Shown here in pieces: positions 1 through 9,890 of a stretch of DNA of 64,000 bases (the stretch's first letter is position 1; each line of letters starts with the position of its first letter). The notes beneath the pieces were generated by a model. That model had not been told where the DNA came from. It saw nothing but the letters and a program-made list of their open reading frames with translations, and ran no database searches. The DNA lies in the NCBI RefSeq assembly GCF_032118995.1, contig NC_092661.1, forward strand, positions 17,021,506 through 17,085,505, given 5' to 3'. The DNA is from Asterias amurensis. Its lineage: Eukaryota > Echinodermata > Asteroidea > Forcipulatida > Asteriidae. Position numbers and translations under genes: made by a program.

Positions 1-571
1 TATACGGCCATTAAGATGCGATATGCAGGGCTACGGTCCTAGCTCGAACCGGGGTCCACAGGAGGCGAAAGGCATAATATGGCGAAACCAATCGAGCCGC
101 AACCTTGCCGCCCGTAGTTGTGACGAAGTCCTAAACTTTTCCTTAATTGCTTTAATACAATAAAAATGTCCGACTTCTAGGTCGAAACTCAACCTAACTT
201 ACGTTCAAACATGTCCCCTGCAGTGGGTATGTTGCTGTTGTTCCATTGTGGCGTGCTTGGGTTAGCATCCATGGTGCTCAGTATAGGCTATGTCCAGTGG
301 CTCGGCGACGTTGAATGATGACTGTTTGCAATGGCCTCTTGGTGGCATTAGCAAACAACTGTCACTGGAGAAAGATTATACACTCGGATCAGTGGGCAGT
401 GAAAGCGTACTTGCATCTGTCTCGACAAAGACACATCATGCTTGAAGTATAATCCCATTGTTTACTCAGACGAGACGAGAACACAAAGAGCTGAAAGAAC
501 CGAGGAAGAAATTCTTCCTGCAAAAAACACACCTGGATGGGTGAACATGTTGACCCGGGCCAAACAAAACA
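1..571. other. Unannotated flank left of the retrotransposon
   Basis: No gene, RNA or repeat recognised. Short reading frames here have no recognisable protein features. The stretch ends at the 5-bp target duplication of the BEL/Pao element at 572-576. Confidence 0.5.
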
Positions 572-576
572 CACTC
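572..576. repeat. Target-site duplication, left copy (cactc)
   Basis: Five bases directly before the TG of the left LTR, identical to 8213-8217. Five base pairs is typical for BEL/Pao integrases. Confidence 0.93.
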
Positions 577-1599
577 TGTCACATGCACGGTACAAAATTG
601 GAGACGGCGGAGACCTTTGGACGAGTTTTTCCCATTTATTTACACTCGGTGTATATTATTACACAGGTGAAACTATAAATAACAAATACATAAATAGCTT
701 ATTAAATGACACGAAAAATGCACATTATTAAACAATTAAGGGAAGGGGACAAAGGTGAACCGTATCAGTCTAACAAAAACAACTTTAAATGCAGAACGAG
801 ATACAGCAATAAAACAAGCAATGGCCGAGGGCTAATATTAAATCGAAACTTAAATATAAGACACTACAAAGACAAATCTGGCGTAAATTACAAACGGTGA
901 AATAACTAACACATTAATAAACTTACATCATTGCCGGGAGAGACTCAGAAACTAGGTCCGTGCACATGGTAAATCGGTATTCTGGGGCGTTCACTGGTAT
1001 TCTGGTATAAACATTACATAAACCAACAATAAATATACAGGAAAACAACGGGGGACTTACGAGAAATAACTCCAAGCAATATAATAAATACAGGCTAAAG
1101 CAGCAAGAAAATGAATAACACGTCAAATTAACTCCAGAGACTATAAGCCGTAAAAAAGGGGGACCGATTGAGTTGGCTAAAACGCCGATAAATAACTATT
1201 AGGAAAATGAGAAAACATAAGGGAAGTTTTTACTGTGAAGGTTAAAATAAAGATATTTATGCATAAGGGAAATAAATGCTAGAAATAACAGTTGTAAACA
1301 GAATAAGGTTACTTACGGGAGATGGCTACGGGAAATTACATGACTGAGAAGAACTAAAAATATACTCGAACAGAACACAACGGAATCAGGAACAGAAATG
1401 ACTTGGAAATACAGGCACCCAGGAATATGTATACAAAATAGGGGCTTGCCACACCTTAAATGAAATTCCTTAGATGCCCGCAGGCGATTGGCTGTGGCCA
1501 CTGAACTATGAGTTTATGCAAACAAGGATAAACTGATAAACGTAAGAGAAACGTACAAATTACAAAAACAATATAACACATCACCGGTGGGAGATGACA
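577..1599 (-). repeat. 3' LTR of the BEL/Pao element
   Basis: 1023-bp LTR in TG...CA form. As the element is on the minus strand, this copy is downstream of Pol. It differs from the other LTR by a substitution with a 1-bp indel near 931, a 3-bp indel near 1033 and a 1-bp indel near 1576. Small ORFs inside it recur identically in the other LTR and are not genes. Confidence 0.96.
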
Positions 1600-1610
1600 C
1601 TCCCCCCTTA
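1600..1610 (-). promoter_or_regulatory. Polypurine tract
   Basis: On the minus strand the bases read aaggggggag directly before the TG of the 3' LTR. This is the expected position and composition of the primer for plus-strand DNA synthesis in an LTR retroelement. Confidence 0.85.
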
Positions 1611-1849
1611 TTAATGAATTACATTCTAATTATTAATACCAAATAATTATAATCGAAGGACCGCTTGTGCGACCTCAAACATACACATAAACATTAGTGC
1701 CAAAGGCACGACACCACACTCGCAAACTCCATAACAGACAATCAAAAATAGCAAAATTCTGAGTAATCGTAACCAGAACAATAAGAAAAAATGTCTATAG
1801 CAAAAGCCGGAGACGGGATAGATCAATACTGTAATTATTAACAAGATAA
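1611..1849 (-). other. Short untranslated stretch between Pol stop and polypurine tract
   Basis: About 240 bp with no credible ORF on the minus strand. The absence of an open frame here argues that this copy carries no envelope gene. Confidence 0.6.
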
Positions 1850-4800
1850 TTAATCACCAGAGGGAAGTTTATTAGCGGATTCCAACAAGACTAACTTGCT
1901 TATTGGACGTACGAACTCGGAAGTACGGGTTTTGACTTTAACTGACCTAATCAAACCGTCCCTACCACTAGTGACACCGCTGACTAATGCTAAAGGCCAC
2001 AAACTCCTCGGAGTCATTTCGTCCATTAGCATTACCAAATCACCGATAGCCAAATTGTTTGTTACATCAAACCACTTGGAACGCCTCTGCAGCTCTGGTA
2101 AATAGAGTTTGAGCCATTTACGCCAAAATTGGTCAGCAAGATGCTGCACATGTTTCCAGCGCCTGCGAAGAGCATCCGCAGAGTCAAACTTTCCCGGTGG
2201 TATACTCGCACCATGCCTCAAAAGTAACAAATGATTAGGTGTAAGTGGGGCGGGGTCACATGGGTCGTCACTGAGCTTGGTCAATGGACGCCCATTGACA
2301 ATGCATTCTATTTCACAAAACAGAGTTTCCAAGATTTCATCTGTAAGTCTGACTGCTCTGGGGAGGATAGCTACCATTACTCTCTTAATCACAGCAATCA
2401 AGCGCTCCCAAGCTCCCCCCATGTGGGATGCAGTAGGAGGGTTGAAGTGCCACACTATATTTTCTTTAACAGCATAAGCGTCTACACATTTACGAGAGAT
2501 ACTTTCATTACTCTTCCTTAATTCGGACTCTCCTCCTACTAAATTAGTACCATTATCAGAAAATACTACCTCTGGATAACCTCTACGTGCGACAAAACGC
2601 CTAAACCCATTTAGAAAGAAATCTGTGTCTAATGAATCTAACTTCTCCACATGAACAGCCCTAGTAATTAAACAGGTGAAAAGGCAGCCGTACCGTTTAA
2701 TTTCTGATCTACCATACTTAACGTGAAATGGACCAAATACATCAATGCCAATGTTAGAAAATGGCGGTTTGTTCGCCTCAATACGCTCTATAGGGAGGTT
2801 AGCCATGAGTTGCGCGCAGGGTTTGGAGTAAAGACGTTTGCATGTGACGCATGCCCTAATCATCTTCTTGATAAGGGGTCTTGCTCTTACTACCCAGAAA
2901 TGCTTTCTGATGATACCCAAGACCCATTCAACTCCGACGTGGGCAACACCATGAACATCCTTCACAATGGCACCAGAAATGACATGTCTTCCCGAGATTA
3001 TGCAGGGATGTTTACCCGTGACGTCACATTCCTTCAACCTACCACCTACGCACAATAAACCATGATTATCCAAAACTGGATTGAGCGTTCTGATTGTACT
3101 GGACGTTTTGACGACCTTTCCTTGCTTCAATCTCTCCAACTCTGACCCAAAAGTTAGCTGTTGGCTCTTACGAAGAAGAATAATCTCAGCGTCTCTGACT
3201 TCTTGCACTGACAACCTACTTGTAGGCTTACGCCCTCTAAGGACCTTATTAAACATCAACCACCAAGCCAGAGCCCTCTTCATTTTGTACCATGACGAGT
3301 AATGGTGCATTATGACACACAGCGGATCATCTAATACACTACCATCTCTAGACCTTACTGGAGGGGCTTCACCGACGACTGCCTCGCACACAATGACAGA
3401 TTGGATTTTCTTCACCTCTGGATCATCACCCGACAAGATGGCTGGCTTATTTTGAGGGGAAACCCAATCACTCTTGTACTGATGCAACTTCTGCGGACCA
3501 TTCCACCATAACTCTGCATCCCATCTGAAAAGAGACGAAGCTCTGGTGACTAAATCTGCAGGATTGACCTTAGTCTCGATGTAGAACCACTGTTTGGGAT
3601 CGCTGAGCTCTCTAATTAGGCTAACTCTGTTACCTACAAAGACATTAAATCTTCTACTATCATTCTGGATATATTTAAGCACAATTTCTGAATCTGTCCA
3701 GAAATACGACTGACTGAAATCAAGATCCAACTCACGACTCAACAAAGCGTCTACTTTAACTGCCAAAACCGCTGCTTGAAGTTCTAAGCGTGGTATGGTA
3801 CATAACTTGAGCGGGGCGACTTTGTTCTTACTCATTATCAGCTGAACATGGACCATACCCAATCTATTTATGCAGCGAATATAACTACAACAACCATAAC
3901 CCTGTGAACTAGCGTCAGCAAAATGATGAAGTTCAAACACGGCGTCATCTAATTCGCATGGTTTAATGCAACGAGGGATCCTCAACTGTCTCACGGAATA
4001 CAAAGATTGCACCCAGCCATTCCAATCCTTCTCAAGGTCTGATGGTAATCTCTCGTCCCAAGACAACTTACGAGCAGTCGCCTCTTGTAAGAGCAGCTTC
4101 CCTGCGAGCACTGCTGGACCCAACAACCCGAGTGGGTCGAAAATAGATGAGACTATGCTGAGCATCTTTCTTTTGGTCATCGAGTCGCTCTGGATATGCT
4201 GTACATCGAAGAAGAATTCGTCAGGGGAAAGTTGCCATTTTATTCCCAACACTCTACCTTCAGACTGAATGCCCAACTCGCGCACTTCCTTAGCCCTGCA
4301 TTCTACTGATACCTCGGTCAAAAGCTCCTCTTTATTAACAACAAATTTTGTCAGATTAAACCCCCCTCTTGCCAGGATCTTAGGGGTTTCTGTGATGATG
4401 GTTTTGGCGTGACATCTAGAATCGACCGAACTTAGACAATCGTCAACATAAAAAGACTTATCTACCGTATTCTTGACCAGGGGATCCACACCGGGGGCAT
4501 CAAGAATAGTCCGCCGTAGCGCGTATGTCGAGCTTGATGCGCACCATACCCCACCAAACAGATGTGACGTCATTCGACAGCACTTCAGTTGACCATCAAC
4601 GTACCACAGGAACCGTAGAGCATCTCTGTCCTTCACTGGAATGCTGACTTGGTTGTACATGGCCTCGATGTCTGCCTGAATCGCAATGCTGTGCTGACGG
4701 AATCTCAATAAGACAGGGAGGAGTTTATTAATTAAATCTGGGCCTTGTAAACAACGTTCATTCAGCGATCTACCCTTGAACTTACTAGCACAATCAAATA

Positions 4801-6364
4801 CAACCCTGAGCTTATCTGGTTTCTTGTCTGACACTACAGCATGGTGAGGAAGATACCAAATCCTCTCAGGACTAAACAACTCGCTGTCTGGAACCCTCTC
4901 AGCATACCTGTTATCCATGAGTTTACTTATCTCAGCATCATATCTATCATAAAGATTGTCATTAATAAGTCTTCTACGCAAGGACTCTAACCTGGACTTA
5001 GCAACGACAAAGTTGTTGGGAAGAGGTTCTGATCTATCTTTCCATGGGATGGGGAGCTCATAATGACCACTAACCTTCCTACACTCACGGTCCCACAAGG
5101 CCATAACTAGTTTATCATCAGGAGACCACGACAACTGTTCTAAACCTTCATTCTCAATTTTCCACAGACGGGACACATCATCATCTACTGATGAATTAGA
5201 CACAAAATTACAAATAACTTTACGACTAGGCACATTTACCGGGGACTGTCCGTTTAAACACCATCCAAACAGAGTACGGACAGCGAAGGGCTGTCCTGAT
5301 CTACCTCGTCTCACATCTAAGGGAACAAGCGCCTCGGCGTTATCTTGACCAATTAGCAAATCAACTGATAAGTTATTGCACTGATAAGCTGACTTTAAAT
5401 CAATCCCATGAAGATGGGCATGCGATGAAACGTCAATGCCTGCGTTCCTGACAGGTATCTCATCAACTACATACACTACGGCTAAGTCTAGACTCTCACC
5501 TGCCTCTGAGGAAACCGACAAACTAACAACCTCACACTGCTGTATACCGGACTTATTCAAAGTACTAAGATCAACGTTCAGGGTTTTACCTGTAATTCCT
5601 AGCTGTCTTACTAAGGCACGGGAACAAAACGTACTGCTCGATCCACTATCTAATAAGGCAAATACTTTACGCTGTCTGTCTGCAATGACCTGAACTATGG
5701 GCATGTAGGTTGCCTTATCAGCAAATACACCGGCATTAGATACCTTTACATTACTACTAGGCATGTCATAACCATGATGGATGTACATTGTGTGTTTCTG
5801 ACCACACCCACTAACTCCACACACAGATCGCTTCCCACAATTATCAGTATTATGAAATGGGAGGAGGCAGTTATGACATAACTTATGATTAATTACAACC
5901 TGCAATCTATCTCTAGGATTCATCTGTTTGAACTTTCCACAATTCCACAAACGATGTCTCTGACTACATAACACACATGGCTGTTCAGGTTTAGCATAAG
6001 CAAAATTCTTAACTTGATCATCTCGCTCACTTGGCCGTGTACCCATTCCCGAATCATACCCAGATAAAGACGTGGAAAAGTGAGAGGACGAAGCCTTGTA
6101 CTGACTTCTCGCGCTATCTGCCTGCTTGGGTTGACTAATGCCATACACTGGGTCGTTCACTTCTGTGGCAACCAAGTCTATGAATTGAACAAGCTCCTTA
6201 AATACAGGATAATTACCACTGTTGTGCTTAGATTTGAACACCAACTTTCTCCACCTCGACTGAATGTAATTCGGGAATCTACTGATTATTTCTAATATGA
6301 CTGACTGAGTGTTAACTTCTTGTAAAGTCTCCAACTGATTAAGAACAAGAAAAGCATTACTCAT
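1850..6364 (-). CDS. BEL/Pao Pol polyprotein with C-terminal part of Gag (1504 aa)
   Basis: Encodes the retrotransposon enzymes, acting in cytoplasmic particles and then on nuclear DNA. Domain order by residue: Gag C-terminal region 1-120; cysteine/histidine knuckles about 130-197; aspartic protease of the Pao type, with the DSG motif at 239-241; reverse transcriptase about 480-680, with the first catalytic Asp in QADIEAMY (D565) and YVDD at 639-642; Pao-specific connection and RNase H, with D817 in HFADAS and D891 in FWTDSE; integrase zinc finger H1138, H1142, C1172, C1175; integrase core D1208, D1270, E1320; C-terminal domain of the DUF5641 type about 1405-1495. No stop interrupts these domains and all listed catalytic residues are present. 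The first ATG overlaps the stop of the Gag-like ORF by four bases (ATGA). Its N-terminus looks like the middle of Gag, so the frame was probably once continuous with the upstream ORF. Confidence 0.95.
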   Translation of the reverse strand: MSNAFLVLNQLETLQEVNTQSVILEIISRFPNYIQSRWRKLVFKSKHNSGNYPVFKELVQFIDLVATEVNDPVYGISQPKQADSARSQYKASSSHFSTSLSGYDSGMGTRPSERDDQVKNFAYAKPEQPCVLCSQRHRLWNCGKFKQMNPRDRLQVVINHKLCHNCLLPFHNTDNCGKRSVCGVSGCGQKHTMYIHHGYDMPSSNVKVSNAGVFADKATYMPIVQVIADRQRKVFALLDSGSSSTFCSRALVRQLGITGKTLNVDLSTLNKSGIQQCEVVSLSVSSEAGESLDLAVVYVVDEIPVRNAGIDVSSHAHLHGIDLKSAYQCNNLSVDLLIGQDNAEALVPLDVRRGRSGQPFAVRTLFGWCLNGQSPVNVPSRKVICNFVSNSSVDDDVSRLWKIENEGLEQLSWSPDDKLVMALWDRECRKVSGHYELPIPWKDRSEPLPNNFVVAKSRLESLRRRLINDNLYDRYDAEISKLMDNRYAERVPDSELFSPERIWYLPHHAVVSDKKPDKLRVVFDCASKFKGRSLNERCLQGPDLINKLLPVLLRFRQHSIAIQADIEAMYNQVSIPVKDRDALRFLWYVDGQLKCCRMTSHLFGGVWCASSSTYALRRTILDAPGVDPLVKNTVDKSFYVDDCLSSVDSRCHAKTIITETPKILARGGFNLTKFVVNKEELLTEVSVECRAKEVRELGIQSEGRVLGIKWQLSPDEFFFDVQHIQSDSMTKRKMLSIVSSIFDPLGLLGPAVLAGKLLLQEATARKLSWDERLPSDLEKDWNGWVQSLYSVRQLRIPRCIKPCELDDAVFELHHFADASSQGYGCCSYIRCINRLGMVHVQLIMSKNKVAPLKLCTIPRLELQAAVLAVKVDALLSRELDLDFSQSYFWTDSEIVLKYIQNDSRRFNVFVGNRVSLIRELSDPKQWFYIETKVNPADLVTRASSLFRWDAELWWNGPQKLHQYKSDWVSPQNKPAILSGDDPEVKKIQSVIVCEAVVGEAPPVRSRDGSVLDDPLCVIMHHYSSWYKMKRALAWWLMFNKVLRGRKPTSRLSVQEVRDAEIILLRKSQQLTFGSELERLKQGKVVKTSSTIRTLNPVLDNHGLLCVGGRLKECDVTGKHPCIISGRHVISGAIVKDVHGVAHVGVEWVLGIIRKHFWVVRARPLIKKMIRACVTCKRLYSKPCAQLMANLPIERIEANKPPFSNIGIDVFGPFHVKYGRSEIKRYGCLFTCLITRAVHVEKLDSLDTDFFLNGFRRFVARRGYPEVVFSDNGTNLVGGESELRKSNESISRKCVDAYAVKENIVWHFNPPTASHMGGAWERLIAVIKRVMVAILPRAVRLTDEILETLFCEIECIVNGRPLTKLSDDPCDPAPLTPNHLLLLRHGASIPPGKFDSADALRRRWKHVQHLADQFWRKWLKLYLPELQRRSKWFDVTNNLAIGDLVMLMDEMTPRSLWPLALVSGVTSGRDGLIRSVKVKTRTSEFVRPISKLVLLESANKLPSGD

Positions 6365-7095
6365 ATCATCAGCAAATTGTTGAATATCTTGGGGGATCTA
6401 ACTGGTCTACCCGATTTCAAATCTCGTACAAGACGCTCTGTAACCAGATGAGGGTTACCAAAACGACTAAATAATATTGAACGAGCCTGATAATACCCAG
6501 TTTCGCCTCCTATTAACTGGCAACCTCTAATCGCCTCCTTGGCGGGGCCTGAAGTGTATTGCATGAGCCGGGACAACTTAAGGTCAGAGTCTTGACATAT
6601 TTTGTCTACATTAACATCAAATGCCCTAATGAACTGATGGAAATGCAATGGATTACCACTAAAATTCTCTAACTCTACTCTAGGGAGATTAAGCAAACGC
6701 AATAGTTCATTACGAGATAAATCTGAGTCATCGGCAGTAATTTCAGTTTTAACCTGTGTGGATTTACAATACACTTTAAATGAATTCAACGAAGAGATAT
6801 ACTCCTTCTGTTCATCATAAAAATAAGCCTCACTTTCATCTATATCTTCATCTTGAGTGAATTTCTCATTGTAGGCATCGTGGGCCGATTTAAACTTTCT
6901 GAACAACTCTTTAAGTTTGATAATTTCGTCGCCAATACCATCAGTGTCATCTTCGGCTATACATTGCTTAATTAAATTAATTTCTTTAGTTACCGCCCTC
7001 TTGGCTGTCGTCCTTGCCGTCTTCAGGTGCGCCATAGTTGGGCGACTAACCGCCGGTGATGTCGACGATGGCGCCGAAACTGTGCTGGTGACCAC
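6361..7095 (-). CDS. Gag-like N-terminal ORF of the BEL/Pao element (244 aa)
   Basis: Structural protein part that should form the retrotransposon particle. Residues about 20-115 are charged and helical (possible coiled coil). Residues about 137-220 match the conserved Gag region of BEL/Pao elements (DUF1759 type), including FSGNP at 145-149 and RFGNP at 211-215. The ORF stops at residue 244, shortly after this domain, which is early for a Gag in this group. The sequence that would be expected next is found in the Pol frame, which is open only from about 6397 downward because a TAG lies at 6398-6400. The shift therefore occurs between 6364 and 6397, where a run of five C (minus strand, 6391-6395) is the obvious place for an indel. 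The start codon is the first in-frame ATG after a 91-nt leader. Confidence 0.85.
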   Translation of the reverse strand: MVTSTVSAPSSTSPAVSRPTMAHLKTARTTAKRAVTKEINLIKQCIAEDDTDGIGDEIIKLKELFRKFKSAHDAYNEKFTQDEDIDESEAYFYDEQKEYISSLNSFKVYCKSTQVKTEITADDSDLSRNELLRLLNLPRVELENFSGNPLHFHQFIRAFDVNVDKICQDSDLKLSRLMQYTSGPAKEAIRGCQLIGGETGYYQARSILFSRFGNPHLVTERLVRDLKSGRPVRSPKIFNNLLMI

Positions 7096-7186
7096 GATAG
7101 CAGCTGTTGATGGCCGGGGGCAGGAGGGCGACTTCGGTTGACGACGATGGATGAGAGGGTGACGGTTTTACGGCTCTGATTTTCAC
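7096..7186 (-). other. BEL/Pao leader between 5' LTR and Gag-like ORF
   Basis: 91-nt leader. The first bases after the LTR on the minus strand do not start with TGG, so I cannot assign a tRNA primer-binding site. Confidence 0.5.
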
Positions 7187-8212
7187 TGTCACATGCACGG
7201 TACAAAATTGGAGACGGCGGAGACCTTTGGACGAGTTTTTCCCATTTATTTACACTCGGTGTATATTATTACACAGGTGAAACTATAAATAACAAATACA
7301 TAAATAGCTTATTAAATGACACGAAAAATGCACATTATTAAACAATTAAGGGAAGGGGACAAAGGTGAACCGTATCAGTCTAACAAAAACAACTTTAAAT
7401 GCAGAACGAGATACAGCAATAAAACAAGCAATGGCCGAGGGCTAATATTAAATCGAAACTTAAATATAAGACACTACAAAGACAAATCTGGCGTAAATTA
7501 CAAACGGTGAAATAACTAACACATTAATAATTTACATCATTGCCGGGAGAGACTCAGAAACTAGGTCCGTGCACATGGTAAATCGGTATTCTGGGGCGTT
7601 CACTGGTATTCTGGTATAAACATTACATAAACCAACAATAAATAATATACAGGAAAACAACGGGGGACTTACGAGAAATAACTCCAAGCAATATAATAAA
7701 TACAGGCTAAAGCAGCAAGAAAATGAATAACACGTCAAATTAACTCCAGAGACTATAAGCCGTAAAAAAGGGGGACCGATTGAGTTGGCTAAAACGCCGA
7801 TAAATAACTATTAGGAAAATGAGAAAACATAAGGGAAGTTTTTACTGTGAAGGTTAAAATAAAGATATTTATGCATAAGGGAAATAAATGCTAGAAATAA
7901 CAGTTGTAAACAGAATAAGGTTACTTACGGGAGATGGCTACGGGAAATTACATGACTGAGAAGAACTAAAAATATACTCGAACAGAACACAACGGAATCA
8001 GGAACAGAAATGACTTGGAAATACAGGCACCCAGGAATATGTATACAAAATAGGGGCTTGCCACACCTTAAATGAAATTCCTTAGATGCCCGCAGGCGAT
8101 TGGCTGTGGCCACTGAACTATGAGTTTATGCAAACAAGGATAAACTGATAAACGTAAGAGAAACGTACAAATTACAAAAACAATATAAACACATCACCGG
8201 TGGGAGATGACA
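7187..8212 (-). repeat. 5' LTR of the BEL/Pao element
   Basis: 1026-bp LTR, nearly identical to 577-1599. On the minus strand it is upstream of the Gag-like ORF and should hold the promoter and transcription start. I could not assign a TATA box or polyadenylation signal with confidence. Confidence 0.96.
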
Positions 8213-8217
8213 CACTC
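8213..8217. repeat. Target-site duplication, right copy (cactc)
   Basis: Five bases directly after the CA of the right LTR, identical to 572-576. Confidence 0.93.
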
Positions 8218-9668
8218 TACTTGTGATTGTTTTAAGTTTATTTTTGTTCTTACATTAATTTCACCACTGTACTAGTGAGTTGCAGGAAATCTATCCTTCT
8301 TAAAGTCCGAAAAGTGCTCAAAATGTAATAGTTTTTATGTAGGGTTTTGTAAATTTTGTACTTTACTGCCCTTTAGTTATTATGTGATTGTTTATAACAT
8401 TTTGTTTATGTTTTTACCATTGTTATGTGACCAGTTCAGCTCCCGCTGCGATCATTTTGTAAGTATAATGTACAAATAAATAAATGAAACCACGCAGATG
8501 AGACCGTGAAAAGGGCGGGGGGGGGGCAAGGATTCCCAGGCAGGGGTTTGATTTAGTTTCTTTGCCCAACCAGCCTATCCTAATGTTATTGAAAAATAAA
8601 ACATATTTTCGGTGTATGTCCTATTACTTTCTGGTGTTATTAGCAAACATTTAAAACGACTGCAAGCCAACAAAAACAAATGCAAAGCCGAAAATTAATC
8701 TGCAGATTTTGGTTGTCCAAAAATACTTTTCAAGAGGCTGAGAGTCAGATATGCAGCCTGCCGTAACGGAAGCACGCCCTCATGCGGCATGGAAATTGGG
8801 TTAACGTTTCACCGAACTGTGGATCAAAAGCCAAATCATAGAACTATGAGACGAAGTATGGTTGGGCCGTTCATAACTACAGTCAGACCGCGCTAGCCAT
8901 ACTTGGGTAAATCCCAACTATAGTTGGGCTAATATTTGTATTTGGGAAGAACATTTCTACACCAGCTGGTCCATGTTTACACTCTTCACCGGGCTTGCTT
9001 GTGGTGTCAAATTCTACACGGACGGTGATCAAGTTCATGTGTAAAGTGTCTGATTTCCTCGACATTTCATTTCCAAAGGTACATATACAGGTATTAAATT
9101 TGACATTCTTTGACAGCAAGTCATGTGATTAATATATGAATAATGAAGTGTTTATGTATGAAATTGCGTTCATTATTACATTAAAAAAGGCACTGCAATT
9201 CTATTATGCAATACCCAATCATGCAAGGGCAATGCTACAATACAATTACAACATGAATTATCATGAAAGAAGCAAGTTGTGTACATTTTGCATGAGTGTA
9301 AAACTGACTGGGTCACTCAATCAATGAGTCAAAGTGGTTGTTTTTAACCATGGATGTAGTCTAAACTATCCAGGTAGAGTGCCTGAACTAACCAGGGCCA
9401 TGCGAGGGCCATGCGAGGGCTAGCTTGGCCCACGGTTGTTTTGACAATATTGCACATGCTTTGCATTAAAGCGTTCAGGGCTTCAGACGAGAGGACGGAG
9501 GCCAAAGCTGAATCCAAAGCCGAATCCGTGCTTTTGAAAAGGGCTAAAGTTAAGTAATTAAAAGTTTACTGTCTGAGTGTCTGATAAATCAATGAGGCAA
9601 ACACTGTATGTAGCCTCTTTACATTATTTTGAAGAATTAAAATATTGTAACTTTTTCCTACTCTACAG
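8218..9668. other. Non-coding interval upstream of the amidase gene
   Basis: No gene recognised. It contains AATAAA-like motifs near 8475-8483, a run of G at about 8518-8527, and a short 11-bp direct repeat (agggccatgcg twice) near 9396-9420. A promoter and an upstream non-coding exon for the amidase gene could lie here but are not recognisable by eye. Confidence 0.4.
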
Positions 9669-9890
9669 TTTTCGGACATAAAGTCTACAACATATTTTGG
9701 CTGGTTCCAAGCAATGATGCGAGTCAAGATGGTCCTCAAATCATTGCTAAACTGCTTTGTAAACTTCGTGTTTGGTTTTATGTCCCTCATCATCAACGGC
9801 GACCGTCCACTGGCTAGAATACCACCGGTTAAAAACCCCATCATCTTTGAGAGTGCGTCTAGTCTTGCCAGGAAGATCCGTTCACGCCAA
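9669..9890 (+). CDS. FAAH2: FAAH2-like exon 1 (coding part from 9714)
   Basis: A good acceptor (pyrimidine-rich tract ending ctctacag at 9661-9668) suggests this exon starts at 9669, with 45 nt before the ATG at 9714, so a non-coding exon probably lies upstream. The frame is also open across those 45 nt, so a longer N-terminus cannot be excluded. The donor is caa/gtaagg at 9890/9891. It encodes residues 1-59, including the membrane segment. Confidence 0.85.

Larger units (their letters stand above)
577..8212 (-). mobile_element. Full-length BEL/Pao LTR retrotransposon
   Basis: A 7.6-kb retroelement read on the minus strand. Two direct repeats of about 1.02 kb (577-1599 and 7187-8212) start TG and end CA. 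They are flanked by the identical 5-bp sequence cactc at 572-576 and 8213-8217, which is the target-site duplication. Between the LTRs lie a Gag-like ORF and a 1504-aa Pol ORF in the order zinc knuckles, aspartic protease, reverse transcriptase, RNase H, integrase, which is diagnostic of BEL/Pao. A polypurine tract abuts the downstream LTR. I found no primer-binding site starting TGG next to the upstream LTR and no envelope ORF. The LTRs differ by only about three small indels plus one substitution, so the insertion is recent. The Gag and Pol reading frames are offset by one base, so this copy may be defective. Confidence 0.97.

Noticed and set aside
706..1501. Small ORFs conserved identically at 7316-8113
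   Set aside because: They lie in the two LTRs and are identical because the LTRs are. No protein features, so not genes.
1896..5693. Several plus-strand ORFs of 69-111 aa
   Set aside because: Antisense shadows of the Pol ORF on the minus strand.
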